Positions 17,563-25,856 of a stretch of 64,000 bases of DNA are shown in pieces (positions within the stretch are counted from its first letter, which is position 1; every line of letters begins with the position of its first letter). This DNA comes from an uncultured bacterium. GTDB taxonomy: Bacteria; Bacillota_I; Bacilli_A; RFN20; CAG-826. The notes beneath the pieces are model-generated. The model was not told where the DNA came from. It made no database searches and saw only the letters and a program-made list of their open reading frames with translations. The stretch is taken from NCBI GenBank assembly GCA_949285665.1, contig CASDYC010000001.1, forward strand, positions 69,376 to 133,375. Direction: 5' to 3'. Both the position numbers and the translations under genes were made by a program.

Positions 17563-18411
17563 ATGTTAGTTAATTTAAAAGAAATATTAAAATATGCAGA
17601 AGATAATAAATGCGCAGTAGGAATGTTTAATGCGACAGGATTTGATTCACTACAAGCGATTATTAAAGCAGCAGAAAAATTAAATCAACCTGTAATTTTA
17701 GCTCATGCTGAAGTTCATAATGTTTATAATGATATTTCATTAGTTGCCCCTGTTATGTTAAGTTTAGCAAAAAATTCTAAAGTTCCAGTATGTGTTCATT
17801 TAGATCACGGAACAACTTTAGAAATGATAAAAAGAGCAATAAATTTAGGTTTTACTTCAATTATGATTGATGCTTCAAGTTTACCATTTGAAGAAAATAT
17901 TAAATTTACAAAACAAGTTGTTGATATGTGTCATCCTAAAAATATAAGTGTTGAAGGGGAAATTGGACAATTAATTACATCTGAAAATGGTGCTAGTAAA
18001 AAACTAAAATCAAAAGAATATTATTATACAAAACCAAATGAAGCTAAAGAATTTGTAGAAAAAACAAGTGTTGATGCCTTAGCAATTGCTTTTGGGACAG
18101 CTCATGGTTTTTATAAAGAAAAACCTTTATTAGATGTAAATGTAATTAAAAATGTTAGAAAACTTGTAAATGTTCCATTAGTTATGCATGGAGGAAGTGG
18201 TTTAAGTAAAAAACAGTTCCAAGATTGTATTAAAGCTGGAATTAGAAAAATAAATTATTATTCTTATATGTCAAAAGCAGGTTATGAAGCGGCGAAAAAA
18301 TTAATTGAATCAAATAAAACTAGTTACTTACATGATGTAGAATTTGAAGCAATGAAAGCAATGGAAAAAAATGTTGAAGAAGCAATTAAAATATTTTCTA
18401 TGAAGGATTAA
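17563..18411 (+). CDS. Class II ketose-(bis)phosphate aldolase
   Basis: A 282-residue zinc-dependent aldolase of the FbaA/GatY/KbaY family. The Zn and active-site motifs are all present: VHLDHG (about residues 82-87), EGEIGQL, FGTAHG (Zn His) and VMHGGSG (Zn His), plus the phosphate-binding region near KINYYSY. It cleaves a phosphorylated ketose to dihydroxyacetone phosphate and an aldehyde. The family contains fructose- and tagatose-bisphosphate enzymes and some ketose-1-phosphate enzymes. The operon position after an isomerase and a kinase suggests it finishes that short pathway. It could also serve as the cell's general fructose-bisphosphate aldolase; no other copy is in this window. Confidence 0.9.
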   Translation: MLVNLKEILKYAEDNKCAVGMFNATGFDSLQAIIKAAEKLNQPVILAHAEVHNVYNDISLVAPVMLSLAKNSKVPVCVHLDHGTTLEMIKRAINLGFTSIMIDASSLPFEENIKFTKQVVDMCHPKNISVEGEIGQLITSENGASKKLKSKEYYYTKPNEAKEFVEKTSVDALAIAFGTAHGFYKEKPLLDVNVIKNVRKLVNVPLVMHGGSGLSKKQFQDCIKAGIRKINYYSYMSKAGYEAAKKLIESNKTSYLHDVEFEAMKAMEKNVEEAIKIFSMKD

Positions 18412-18415
18412 TATT

Positions 18416-19321
18416 ATGAATAAAAGAATTTCAAATTTAGAACAAGTAATGTATGCTAGATCAATTGTTTTAAATGAAGGTGAAGCTAAAGGAAAAAATT
18501 TAATTGATGTATATAACGGAGTTTTAGAATGCTTAATTTCTGTTGATAATGGTTTAGATATTACAAGTTTAAAATATAAAGGAGTTAATATTTCATATTT
18601 ATCAAAAATGGGTATTAATTCAAAATTAGATGATTTTCCTTATAGATTTGAAGGAGGATTGCTTTATACTTGTGGTTTAGATAATATTGGGACAATGAAT
18701 GGTAAATTTAAACACGGAATGTATCATTTAAAAAAAGCAATATTAACTAAAAAAATTGTTAACGAAAACGAAATTATTATTGAAGGTGAAGTATTTGACA
18801 ATAAGTTTTTTGAACAAAATTTAAAACTTAAAAGAACAATAAAATTTAATTATTTATCTAGTAAATTCTATATTGAAGATGAAGTTTTAAATATTGGTTA
18901 TGAAGAAGCAAAATATTGTCTTTTATATCACTTTAATCTTGGATATCCATTTTTAGATGAAAATTGTGAGATTAAATTTGGAAATGAAAATATTGTAGCA
19001 AAAACAAAAATTGCAAACAAAAACATATCAAGACAAAAAATGTTTGAAACACCATGCGATAATTCAATAGAAGAAGTATTTTATTGTTTAAATAATAATG
19101 GATTAGTTGAAGTTTTTAACAAAAAATCAAAATTAAAATTTAAATTAAAATATGATAGTAGTTTATTACCAATAATTGCTCAATGGAAATCATATAAAAG
19201 TGGCGATTATGCATTAGGGCTTGAGCCTTCAACCTCTAAAATGGATAATGAAATTGTTTATAAAACATTAAAACCAAGTGAAAAAATTGTTTATAAATTT
19301 GAAATTGAAATTACTGAATAA
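18416..19321 (+). CDS. DUF4432-family aldose-epimerase-like protein
   Basis: A 301-residue protein of the aldose-1-epimerase superfamily (DUF4432 type). Typical features are the GGLLYTCGLDN segment near residues 81-91, HG.YH (HGMYHL), and the closing LGLEPST. The fold usually interconverts sugar anomers or binds sugars. It starts 4 bp after the aldolase stop, with AAGGA upstream, and is the last gene of the kinase-isomerase-aldolase operon. Mutarotation of the released sugar, supplying the anomer the isomerase needs, is plausible but unproven. Confidence 0.85.
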   Translation: MNKRISNLEQVMYARSIVLNEGEAKGKNLIDVYNGVLECLISVDNGLDITSLKYKGVNISYLSKMGINSKLDDFPYRFEGGLLYTCGLDNIGTMNGKFKHGMYHLKKAILTKKIVNENEIIIEGEVFDNKFFEQNLKLKRTIKFNYLSSKFYIEDEVLNIGYEEAKYCLLYHFNLGYPFLDENCEIKFGNENIVAKTKIANKNISRQKMFETPCDNSIEEVFYCLNNNGLVEVFNKKSKLKFKLKYDSSLLPIIAQWKSYKSGDYALGLEPSTSKMDNEIVYKTLKPSEKIVYKFEIEITE

Positions 19322-19372
19322 CTACAAAAAAATAACTAATTTTTAAAAAATATTGAGGTTTTGCTTGGTTTT

Positions 19373-20344
19373 TTACTTTTTTGGTTTTTTGTTTCTGGTA
19401 AAATAAATTAATAAAATTGCTCCTAGTATTGCTAGAACTGCTGATATTGCAATAATTATATAAAATCCATATTTATTTTCATCTACAAATGGCAAATCAA
19501 CATTCATTCCAAAAATAGATGCAATTAATGTTGGAATTGAAATAACAATTGTAATTATTGTTAATGTTTTCATAACGATATTTAAATTATTTGAAATAAT
19601 ACTAGCAAAAGCATCCATAGTACCAGCTAAAATATCTCTATAAAGATTACACATTTCAGCAGCTTGGTTTAATTCAACTTCTGTATCTTCAATTAAATCA
19701 ATATCTTCATCATATTTTTTATATAAAGATGATTTTAATAATTTATTTAAAACTACTTTATTAGCACTTATAGCATTTGATATATAAACAAATGTTTTAT
19801 TTATATCCATAAGTTCAAATATTTCCTTATTTTTCATGGATGTGTGTAGTCTTTTTTCGACATCTTTTGTTTGATTATCAATATGTTTTAAAGTTGAAAT
19901 AAATTCTTTTGCAAGATTATAAATAATTAATAAAGTAAAACGTAATTGTTTTTGGGGTTTTAAATTTTTTACTTTATTTAATAAATTTGGAATTAAAGTA
20001 TTATTATACTTTGAAATTGTTAAAAAATAATCCGAATTATAGGCAATAATAAATGGTTTTGTACTGATATTATTTGTTTCTTTATCAATATGTGGAACGT
20101 CTAAAACAATTAAAACATTATCATCCTCATTATCAATATGAGCTGATTCTTCTTCATCAAGAGCAGAATTTAATAAACTCATTGGAATATTAGTAAGTTT
20201 TGATAATGATTGTAAAATTTCTAAAGTAGGCTTATTTAAATCAATCCAAGTTCTAGTTTCAATTGGATTTAAATCTTTGATATTAGAATTAGTTAAACTT
20301 TTTTTAACTAATTCGTTATTTTCTGCTTTATAGACATTAACCAT
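19373..20344 (-). CDS. corA: CorA-family magnesium/divalent cation channel
   Basis: A 323-residue CorA-type pentameric channel for Mg2+ uptake. A long cytoplasmic N-terminal domain (1-255) is followed by two C-terminal membrane helices. The diagnostic GMN motif sits at the end of the first helix (IASIFGMNVDLPF), and a basic tail closes the protein (RNKKPKK). It lies 24 bp downstream of the ABC exporter genes in the same direction with an AAAGGG before the ATG, so it may be read from the marR promoter as well as its own. It converges with the DUF4432 gene; I see no convincing hairpin terminator between them. Confidence 0.92.
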   Translation of the reverse strand: MVNVYKAENNELVKKSLTNSNIKDLNPIETRTWIDLNKPTLEILQSLSKLTNIPMSLLNSALDEEESAHIDNEDDNVLIVLDVPHIDKETNNISTKPFIIAYNSDYFLTISKYNNTLIPNLLNKVKNLKPQKQLRFTLLIIYNLAKEFISTLKHIDNQTKDVEKRLHTSMKNKEIFELMDINKTFVYISNAISANKVVLNKLLKSSLYKKYDEDIDLIEDTEVELNQAAEMCNLYRDILAGTMDAFASIISNNLNIVMKTLTIITIVISIPTLIASIFGMNVDLPFVDENKYGFYIIIAISAVLAILGAILLIYFTRNKKPKK

Positions 20345-20368
20345 AATTTATAGCCCTTTATATTTTAA

Positions 20369-22276
20369 CTATTCAAGTTCGAAAGCGCCAGTGTAAAGTT
20401 GATAATATACGCCTTGTTCAGCAATTAATGAATTATGATCGCCTCTTTCGATAATTCTACCGTGATCTAAAACCATAATAACATCGGAATTTTGAATTGT
20501 TGACAATCTATGAGCGATAACAAATACAGTTCTTCCCTTCATTAAATTATCCATACCTTTTGTTACTAAAGCTTCTGTTCTTGTATCAATTGAAGAAGTA
20601 GCTTCATCTAAGATCATAACAGGAGCGTTATGTAAAGCACATCTAGCAATAGATAATAATTGTCTTTGGCCTTGAGAAAGATTTGTTCCATCACCAGTTA
20701 ACATTGTTTGATAGCCATGAGGAAGTCTTTCAATAAAATCATGAGCATTTGCAAGTTTTGCCGCCTCAATACATTGTTCATCAGTTGCATCGAGTTGTCC
20801 ATATCTAATATTATCCATGACTGTTCCAGAAAATAGTGATGTATCTTGTAAGACCATACCAATTGATCTTCTTAAATCTTTTTTACATATCTTATTTATA
20901 TTAATTCCATCATATCTTATCTTTCCATCTGCAATATCATAGAATCTATTTAATAAGTTTGTAATAGTTGTTTTTCCAGCACCAGTTGCTCCAACAAAAG
21001 CAACTTTTTGACCTGGTTCTGCATATAATGTTATATCGTGTAAGACAATATTTTTATTATCATAACTAAAATCAACACCAAACATTCTAATATCACCTTC
21101 TAGTTTTTGATAAGTAACTGAATTGTCTGCAGTATGAGGATGCTTCCATGCCCAAATTGTAAAATCTTTGGAATCTTTTGGACACTCTATAATGTTTCCT
21201 TTTTCATCATATTTTGCTTTTACTAATTTTACATAACCATTATCTTCTTCAGGTTTTTCATCAATTAAAGCATAAACTCTTTTACTTCCCCCAATTGCTA
21301 AAGCAATAGAGTTAACTTGGTTTGCAACTTCAGAGAAGTTATAAGTTACTTGTCTAGTAACGGTTAAAAATGCAACAATTGTTCCAATTTCTAAAGTTTT
21401 TTGTAAACCACTTATAATATTATAATTTTGCCCTTGTAAAACTAAGAAAATACCAGAAACAATTGCAATTGCAATATAAACAATATTTCCAATATTTCCA
21501 AGTATTGGCATTAAGATGTTACCAAATTTATTTGCATTAGTTGCAGCAATAAATAAATCTGAATTAACTTTATCAAAATCTTTTTTACTTTCTTCTTCAT
21601 GACAGAATGACTTAATAACTTTTAAACCATTCATGTTTTCTTCTATAAAACCTTCGATTTTACCAATCATTTTTTGTTGTGTAACATAATTTCTAGAGCT
21701 TCTTGAACCAACAATTTTTGTCACAAAAAGCATGGCGATAACACCAATTAAAACAACAATTGCAAGCCACACTGAATAAATTGTAATCATTAATATAAAG
21801 TTAACTAAAACAATAAAACTTGAATTAAACATAACTGGAAGTGAGTTTGCAGCAAATTGTCTAATTGAGTCAATATCGTTTGTGTAAATAGACATAATGT
21901 CGCCGTGATTATGCTGATCAAAGAATTTAATTGGTAAATCTTGCATATGAGAGAAACATCTTTCTCTTGTTTTTTGCATGAAGTTATTACCTAAATTTTG
22001 TGTTAATTGTGTATAAGAAAATGTACCAATTAATGCAACGCAATAACAAGTTGCAAGAATAATAATGTTATTAATAAGTGGTTCTTGCCAATTAGCTAAA
22101 TCACCATTTATAGCTGGTTCTACAACATTATTTACAATTTCTTGTAACATAATTGGAGCAATTATAATACCAACTGAAGATAATAACACACATATAATTG
22201 ATAATATAAATACAAGTGGATTTGAAAGAAAAATATCTTTAATAAGTCTTCCTAAAATATTTGTTTTATTTTTCAT
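20369..22276 (-). CDS. Heterodimeric ABC exporter, subunit with consensus ATPase site
   Basis: A 635-residue half-transporter with six membrane helices (1-330) fused to a nucleotide-binding domain. Walker A is GATGAGKTT, the signature LSQGQRQ and Walker B with the catalytic Glu is MILDEATSSID. An insert of about 50 residues (roughly 345-400, rich in Lys/Asp with WAWKH) joins the two domains, as in many Bacillota exporters of this pair type. The start overlaps the partner's stop by 4 bp (ATGA). With its partner it forms a heterodimeric exporter, in which drug, lipid or peptide export is typical. MarR-linked expression suggests export of a toxic small molecule. Confidence 0.93.
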   Translation of the reverse strand: MKNKTNILGRLIKDIFLSNPLVFILSIICVLLSSVGIIIAPIMLQEIVNNVVEPAINGDLANWQEPLINNIIILATCYCVALIGTFSYTQLTQNLGNNFMQKTRERCFSHMQDLPIKFFDQHNHGDIMSIYTNDIDSIRQFAANSLPVMFNSSFIVLVNFILMITIYSVWLAIVVLIGVIAMLFVTKIVGSRSSRNYVTQQKMIGKIEGFIEENMNGLKVIKSFCHEEESKKDFDKVNSDLFIAATNANKFGNILMPILGNIGNIVYIAIAIVSGIFLVLQGQNYNIISGLQKTLEIGTIVAFLTVTRQVTYNFSEVANQVNSIALAIGGSKRVYALIDEKPEEDNGYVKLVKAKYDEKGNIIECPKDSKDFTIWAWKHPHTADNSVTYQKLEGDIRMFGVDFSYDNKNIVLHDITLYAEPGQKVAFVGATGAGKTTITNLLNRFYDIADGKIRYDGININKICKKDLRRSIGMVLQDTSLFSGTVMDNIRYGQLDATDEQCIEAAKLANAHDFIERLPHGYQTMLTGDGTNLSQGQRQLLSIARCALHNAPVMILDEATSSIDTRTEALVTKGMDNLMKGRTVFVIAHRLSTIQNSDVIMVLDHGRIIERGDHNSLIAEQGVYYQLYTGAFELE

Positions 22277-24096
22277 TCTTGATTACCTCCAATTTTATTT
22301 TGGATATTATAAATATCTTTATAAATATCATTATTTTTAACTAAATAATCATGATTTCCAATTCCATCAATTTTACCATCTTTCATGACAATAATTTGAT
22401 CACAATCTTGAACAGAAGAAATTCTTTGAGCGATTATAATTTTTGTTGTATTAGGACATACTCTTTTTAAACCATCTCTAATAAAGGCATCAGTTTTTGT
22501 ATCAACAGCACTAGTAGAGTCATCTAAGATTAATATTTTTGGGTTTTTAATTATTGCTCGAGCAATACACAATCTTTGTTTTTGTCCACCAGAGAGATTA
22601 GTTCCGCCTTGTTCAACTCTTGAATTATAGCCATCTTTAAAATTTCTAATAAATTCATCAGCTTGGGCAATTTTACAAGCTTTAACAATTTGTTCATCGC
22701 TTGCATCTTTATTTCCCCATAAAAGATTATCTTTAATCGTTCCAGAGAACAAAATATTTTTTTGTAAAACCATACCAATTTGTTCTCTTAAACTTCTAAT
22801 ATCATATTCTTTAATATCATGTCCACCAATTGTTAAAGAACCTTTTGTTACTTCAAAAAATCGAGGCAATAAATTAACTAAAGTCGACTTAGAAGAACCA
22901 GTGGCACCGATAATTCCAAGAGTTTGGCCTGATTTAACTTTTAAATTAATATCTTCGAGTGCATATTTTTCACTTGTATTATCATATCTAAAATATACAT
23001 CTTTATATTCAATACTACCATCATCTAAATTTGTAAGTTTTGCACCTCCAACATTTTCTTCTAATAATTTATTTTCTTCTGTCAACACTTCATAGACTCT
23101 ATGAATTGACTCTAAAGACATAATAATCATTGTTAAAATCATAGTTACCATCATAATTGAAGATAAACATTGAGCACCATAAGTAATTAAAGAAGTTAAA
23201 GCACCAACAGTCATTCCATTTTCAACACCATCAAAATTATTTTGAATAATTAAAAATGATCCAATTGATATAATGCATAACATAGAAGTCCACATAAAGA
23301 ATTGAAGAATTGGTGAACTTAAAGCTGCTAATCTATCAGCTTTTTTGAAGAATTTTTGTAAGCTATAGGCTTGATTATGAAATTTTTCTTTTTCATAATC
23401 TTCTCTAACATAAGTTTTAACCGTTCTCATTCCTTTAACATTTTCTTGAATTGATTCATTTAATTTATCGTATTTTTTAAATCCAGCACTATAAATTGGA
23501 TAACAAATTAAAACAATTATTAATAAGACACCAAATAAAACTGGAACTAAAATCAAATAAATCCAAGCAATACTAGGAGCTGCAATAAATGCCATTACAA
23601 TTGAGAAAATTAACATTAAAACACTACGAACTGCAATTCTAATTACTAAAAAATATGCCAGTTGGATATTCATAATATCAGTTGTTTGTCTTGTAACTAA
23701 ACTTGATACAGAAAATTTGTCAATATTAGTAAATGAAAAAGTTTGAATTTTATAATAAATATCCTGTCTTAAGTTTCTTGAAAATCCAACTGAAGCAAAT
23801 GCACAAAATCTACCAGATAAAATACCACAAGTTAACGAAAATCCAGCTAAAACTAATAAAACAGCTGCCCAAGTCAGTATTTTATAAAGAGTTTCCATAC
23901 CAGTTGCTTGACTATATGCTTCAATATCATTAATAAGAAGCATCATAATAAATGGAATTACGCATTCTAAAATTGTTTCAAGACCAACAAATAACATTGT
24001 TAAAAAAGTTTCTTTTTTATACTGTCTTACCGATTTTAGTAGTGTTTTAACATAAAGCATAAATGGAACTTTTTTCTCACTTTTTGAGTTTGTCAT
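22273..24096 (-). CDS. Heterodimeric ABC exporter, subunit with degenerate ATPase site
   Basis: A 607-residue half-transporter with six N-terminal membrane helices and a nucleotide-binding domain. Walker A reads GATGSSKST, with Ser replacing the usual Gly before Lys. Walker B is ILILDDSTSAVD, so the catalytic Glu is replaced by Asp. The signature LSGGQKQR is intact. In heterodimeric exporters such as TM287/288 or BmrCD one subunit carries such a non-catalytic residue, which fits pairing with the next gene. It overlaps the marR gene by 20 bp upstream and the partner by 4 bp downstream. Confidence 0.93.
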   Translation of the reverse strand: MTNSKSEKKVPFMLYVKTLLKSVRQYKKETFLTMLFVGLETILECVIPFIMMLLINDIEAYSQATGMETLYKILTWAAVLLVLAGFSLTCGILSGRFCAFASVGFSRNLRQDIYYKIQTFSFTNIDKFSVSSLVTRQTTDIMNIQLAYFLVIRIAVRSVLMLIFSIVMAFIAAPSIAWIYLILVPVLFGVLLIIVLICYPIYSAGFKKYDKLNESIQENVKGMRTVKTYVREDYEKEKFHNQAYSLQKFFKKADRLAALSSPILQFFMWTSMLCIISIGSFLIIQNNFDGVENGMTVGALTSLITYGAQCLSSIMMVTMILTMIIMSLESIHRVYEVLTEENKLLEENVGGAKLTNLDDGSIEYKDVYFRYDNTSEKYALEDINLKVKSGQTLGIIGATGSSKSTLVNLLPRFFEVTKGSLTIGGHDIKEYDIRSLREQIGMVLQKNILFSGTIKDNLLWGNKDASDEQIVKACKIAQADEFIRNFKDGYNSRVEQGGTNLSGGQKQRLCIARAIIKNPKILILDDSTSAVDTKTDAFIRDGLKRVCPNTTKIIIAQRISSVQDCDQIIVMKDGKIDGIGNHDYLVKNNDIYKDIYNIQNKIGGNQE

Positions 24097-24523
24097 TCGA
24101 ATACCTCCTTATATTTTCATTTAATTTTTCAATAACGTTATTAAATCTTTCAATTTCAGCATCACTTAAATTATCAGTTAATGATTTATTTACTTTTTTT
24201 ATTAATTCTTTATACTTAGGAATTCTTTCTTTAGCTTTATTAGTTAATAGAATTTCTTTGTATCTAGAATCGTTTGGACTTGTTAGTTTTACAATATATC
24301 CGTCTTTTTCTAAAAAATTTAAAAAATCACTTGTTGTTGATTTTTTAAATTTAAATTCATCTTCAATATCTTTTTGATGAACGATTTGATTGTTTTCAGA
24401 AATGTAGACTAAAATCATTGCAAATAGATGCGAATCAAATTCTTCTTTAAAAATATCATCAAGAAGTAATGATATATTTTTTTTAGTATCTAACAGTTCT
24501 TTTAATAATTGATAATTAACCAT
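24077..24523 (-). CDS. MarR-family transcriptional regulator
   Basis: A 148-residue winged-helix regulator. The DNA-binding helix-turn-helix spans about residues 45-75 (HQKDIEDEFKFKKSTTSDFL), followed by the wing (DGYIVKLTSPNDSRYKEI, the MarR D.R signature). It is the first gene of the marR-ABC-ABC operon, overlapping the exporter by 20 bp. A palindrome lies directly in front of its start, so it probably represses its own operon. There is no classical Shine-Dalgarno; the only G-rich stretch is GGTGG inside the palindrome. The predicted transcript leader is only about 15 bases. Confidence 0.9.
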   Translation of the reverse strand: MVNYQLLKELLDTKKNISLLLDDIFKEEFDSHLFAMILVYISENNQIVHQKDIEDEFKFKKSTTSDFLNFLEKDGYIVKLTSPNDSRYKEILLTNKAKERIPKYKELIKKVNKSLTDNLSDAEIERFNNVIEKLNENIRRYSNDKLKK

Positions 24524-24525
24524 TT

Positions 24526-24571
24526 TAGTTCGCCACCGAACTATTTTAATATAATTAATTTTTATTGTAAA
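24526..24571 (-). promoter_or_regulatory. marR promoter with overlapping operator palindrome
   Basis: On the minus strand, -35 TTTACA (24571-24566) and -10 TAAAAT (24548-24543) are 17 bases apart. The palindrome TAGTTCGCCACCGAACTA (24526-24543) has 7-bp arms and a 4-base centre. It touches the -10 and covers the predicted start point and the GGTGG that could serve as ribosome-binding site. This is the layout of an autorepressed MarR operon. The divergent dehydrogenase gene begins about 100 bp away and may also be affected. Confidence 0.75.
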
Positions 24572-24647
24572 TACCCAAGTAGAAAAAAATTTTTATTATT
24601 ATATAATAATAAAGAATAATGTTTTGACAACTATTTTGGAGGGGTTT

Positions 24648-25835
24648 ATGTTGGAAGATTTCATTTATCAAAACAAAACAAAGATATATTTTGGAGAAAA
24701 GTCACTTGATTATTTAAAAGATGAATTAGCAAATTATAAAGATAATATTTTGCTAGTTTATGGTCATGAATCAATTAAAAAAATTGGATTATATGATTAT
24801 TTAATTAAAATTTTAAATAATTCAAAAAAGAATGTATTTGAATTAAGTGATGTTAGACCAAATCCATCATATGAAAAAGTTTTAGAAGGTATTAAATTAG
24901 TAAAAGAAAATAATATTGATTTAATATTAGCAGTTGGTGGTGGTAGTGTTATTGATTGTGCAAAAGGAATATCAGTTGGTGCATATTATGATAAAGGAGA
25001 TGTATTTAAAGATTTATATTTAGCTAAAAAATCATTAGATAAAAATCAAAAAATTGTTCCAGTTGGATCAATTCTTACAATGGTTGGAACTGGAAGTGAA
25101 ATGAATGGCGGATCTGTTATAACTAATTATGATTTAAATATTAAAGAAGGAAGAGTATTTTTTGGCTGTGAACCTAGATTTTCAATTTTAAATCCAAAAT
25201 TAACATATACTGTTTCAGAATATCAAATGAGAAGTGGAATTTTTGATGCATTTTCTCACATGATGGAACAATATTTTTCCGGAAGTGATGATAATGTAAG
25301 TGATGATTTATTAGAAGCTTTAATGAAATCATTAATAAAAAATTCTTATTTATCTTATCAAAATCCTAAAAATTATATTGCAAGAAGTAATTTAATGTGG
25401 ATTGCCTCCATGGCTTTAAATACAATTTTAGGAGTTGGAAAAACTCAAGATTGGAATGTTCACAATATTGAACACCAAATTGGAGCATATACAGATTGTG
25501 CCCATGGTATGGGATTAGCAGTTATTTCTCCAAATTATTATAGATATATATACAAAGATGGACTTGAAAAATTTAAAAGATTTGCAATAAATGTATTTAA
25601 TGTAAATCCAAATGGAAAAAGTGATGATGAAGTTGCTTTAAAGGGAATTGATTGTTTAGAAGAATTTATAAAAGCTTCTAAACTTGCAACAAATTTAGAA
25701 GAACTTGGTGTTCATGATGCAGATTTAGTTAAAGAAATTGCATATAGTGTAAATTTATCACCAACAAGTTATAAAATTTTAAATCATGATGATGTTTATA
25801 AAATTTTAATGTCATGTTTTAAATCTAATAAATAA
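24648..25835 (+). CDS. Iron-containing alcohol dehydrogenase (butanol dehydrogenase type)
   Basis: A 395-residue NAD(P)H-dependent dehydrogenase of the Fe-ADH group, closest in pattern to BdhA/YqhD enzymes that reduce aldehydes to alcohols. The nucleotide-binding GGGS (VGGGSVIDCAKG) is near residues 95-106. The metal ligands are the Asp and His in IFDAFSHMMEQY and the two His in HNIEHQIGAYTDCAHGMGLA. GGAGGG at 24638-24643 serves the ATG at 24648; the upstream TTG at 24624 is rejected because it precedes that site. A TATAAT at 24602-24607 is a likely -10. It may dispose of fermentation reductant or detoxify aldehydes. Confidence 0.9.
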   Translation: MLEDFIYQNKTKIYFGEKSLDYLKDELANYKDNILLVYGHESIKKIGLYDYLIKILNNSKKNVFELSDVRPNPSYEKVLEGIKLVKENNIDLILAVGGGSVIDCAKGISVGAYYDKGDVFKDLYLAKKSLDKNQKIVPVGSILTMVGTGSEMNGGSVITNYDLNIKEGRVFFGCEPRFSILNPKLTYTVSEYQMRSGIFDAFSHMMEQYFSGSDDNVSDDLLEALMKSLIKNSYLSYQNPKNYIARSNLMWIASMALNTILGVGKTQDWNVHNIEHQIGAYTDCAHGMGLAVISPNYYRYIYKDGLEKFKRFAINVFNVNPNGKSDDEVALKGIDCLEEFIKASKLATNLEELGVHDADLVKEIAYSVNLSPTSYKILNHDDVYKILMSCFKSNK

Positions 25836-25856
25836 TAAAGTAAAAAAAATTATATT

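Noticed and set aside
19322-19372. Terminator between the DUF4432 gene and corA
   Set aside because: The T-rich stretch contains only direct repeats of GGTTTT, with no inverted repeat able to form a stem.
24063-24377. 104-codon frame opposite marR
   Set aside because: Shadow of the marR and exporter coding region, with Leu/Ser/Phe-rich low-complexity content and no start signals.
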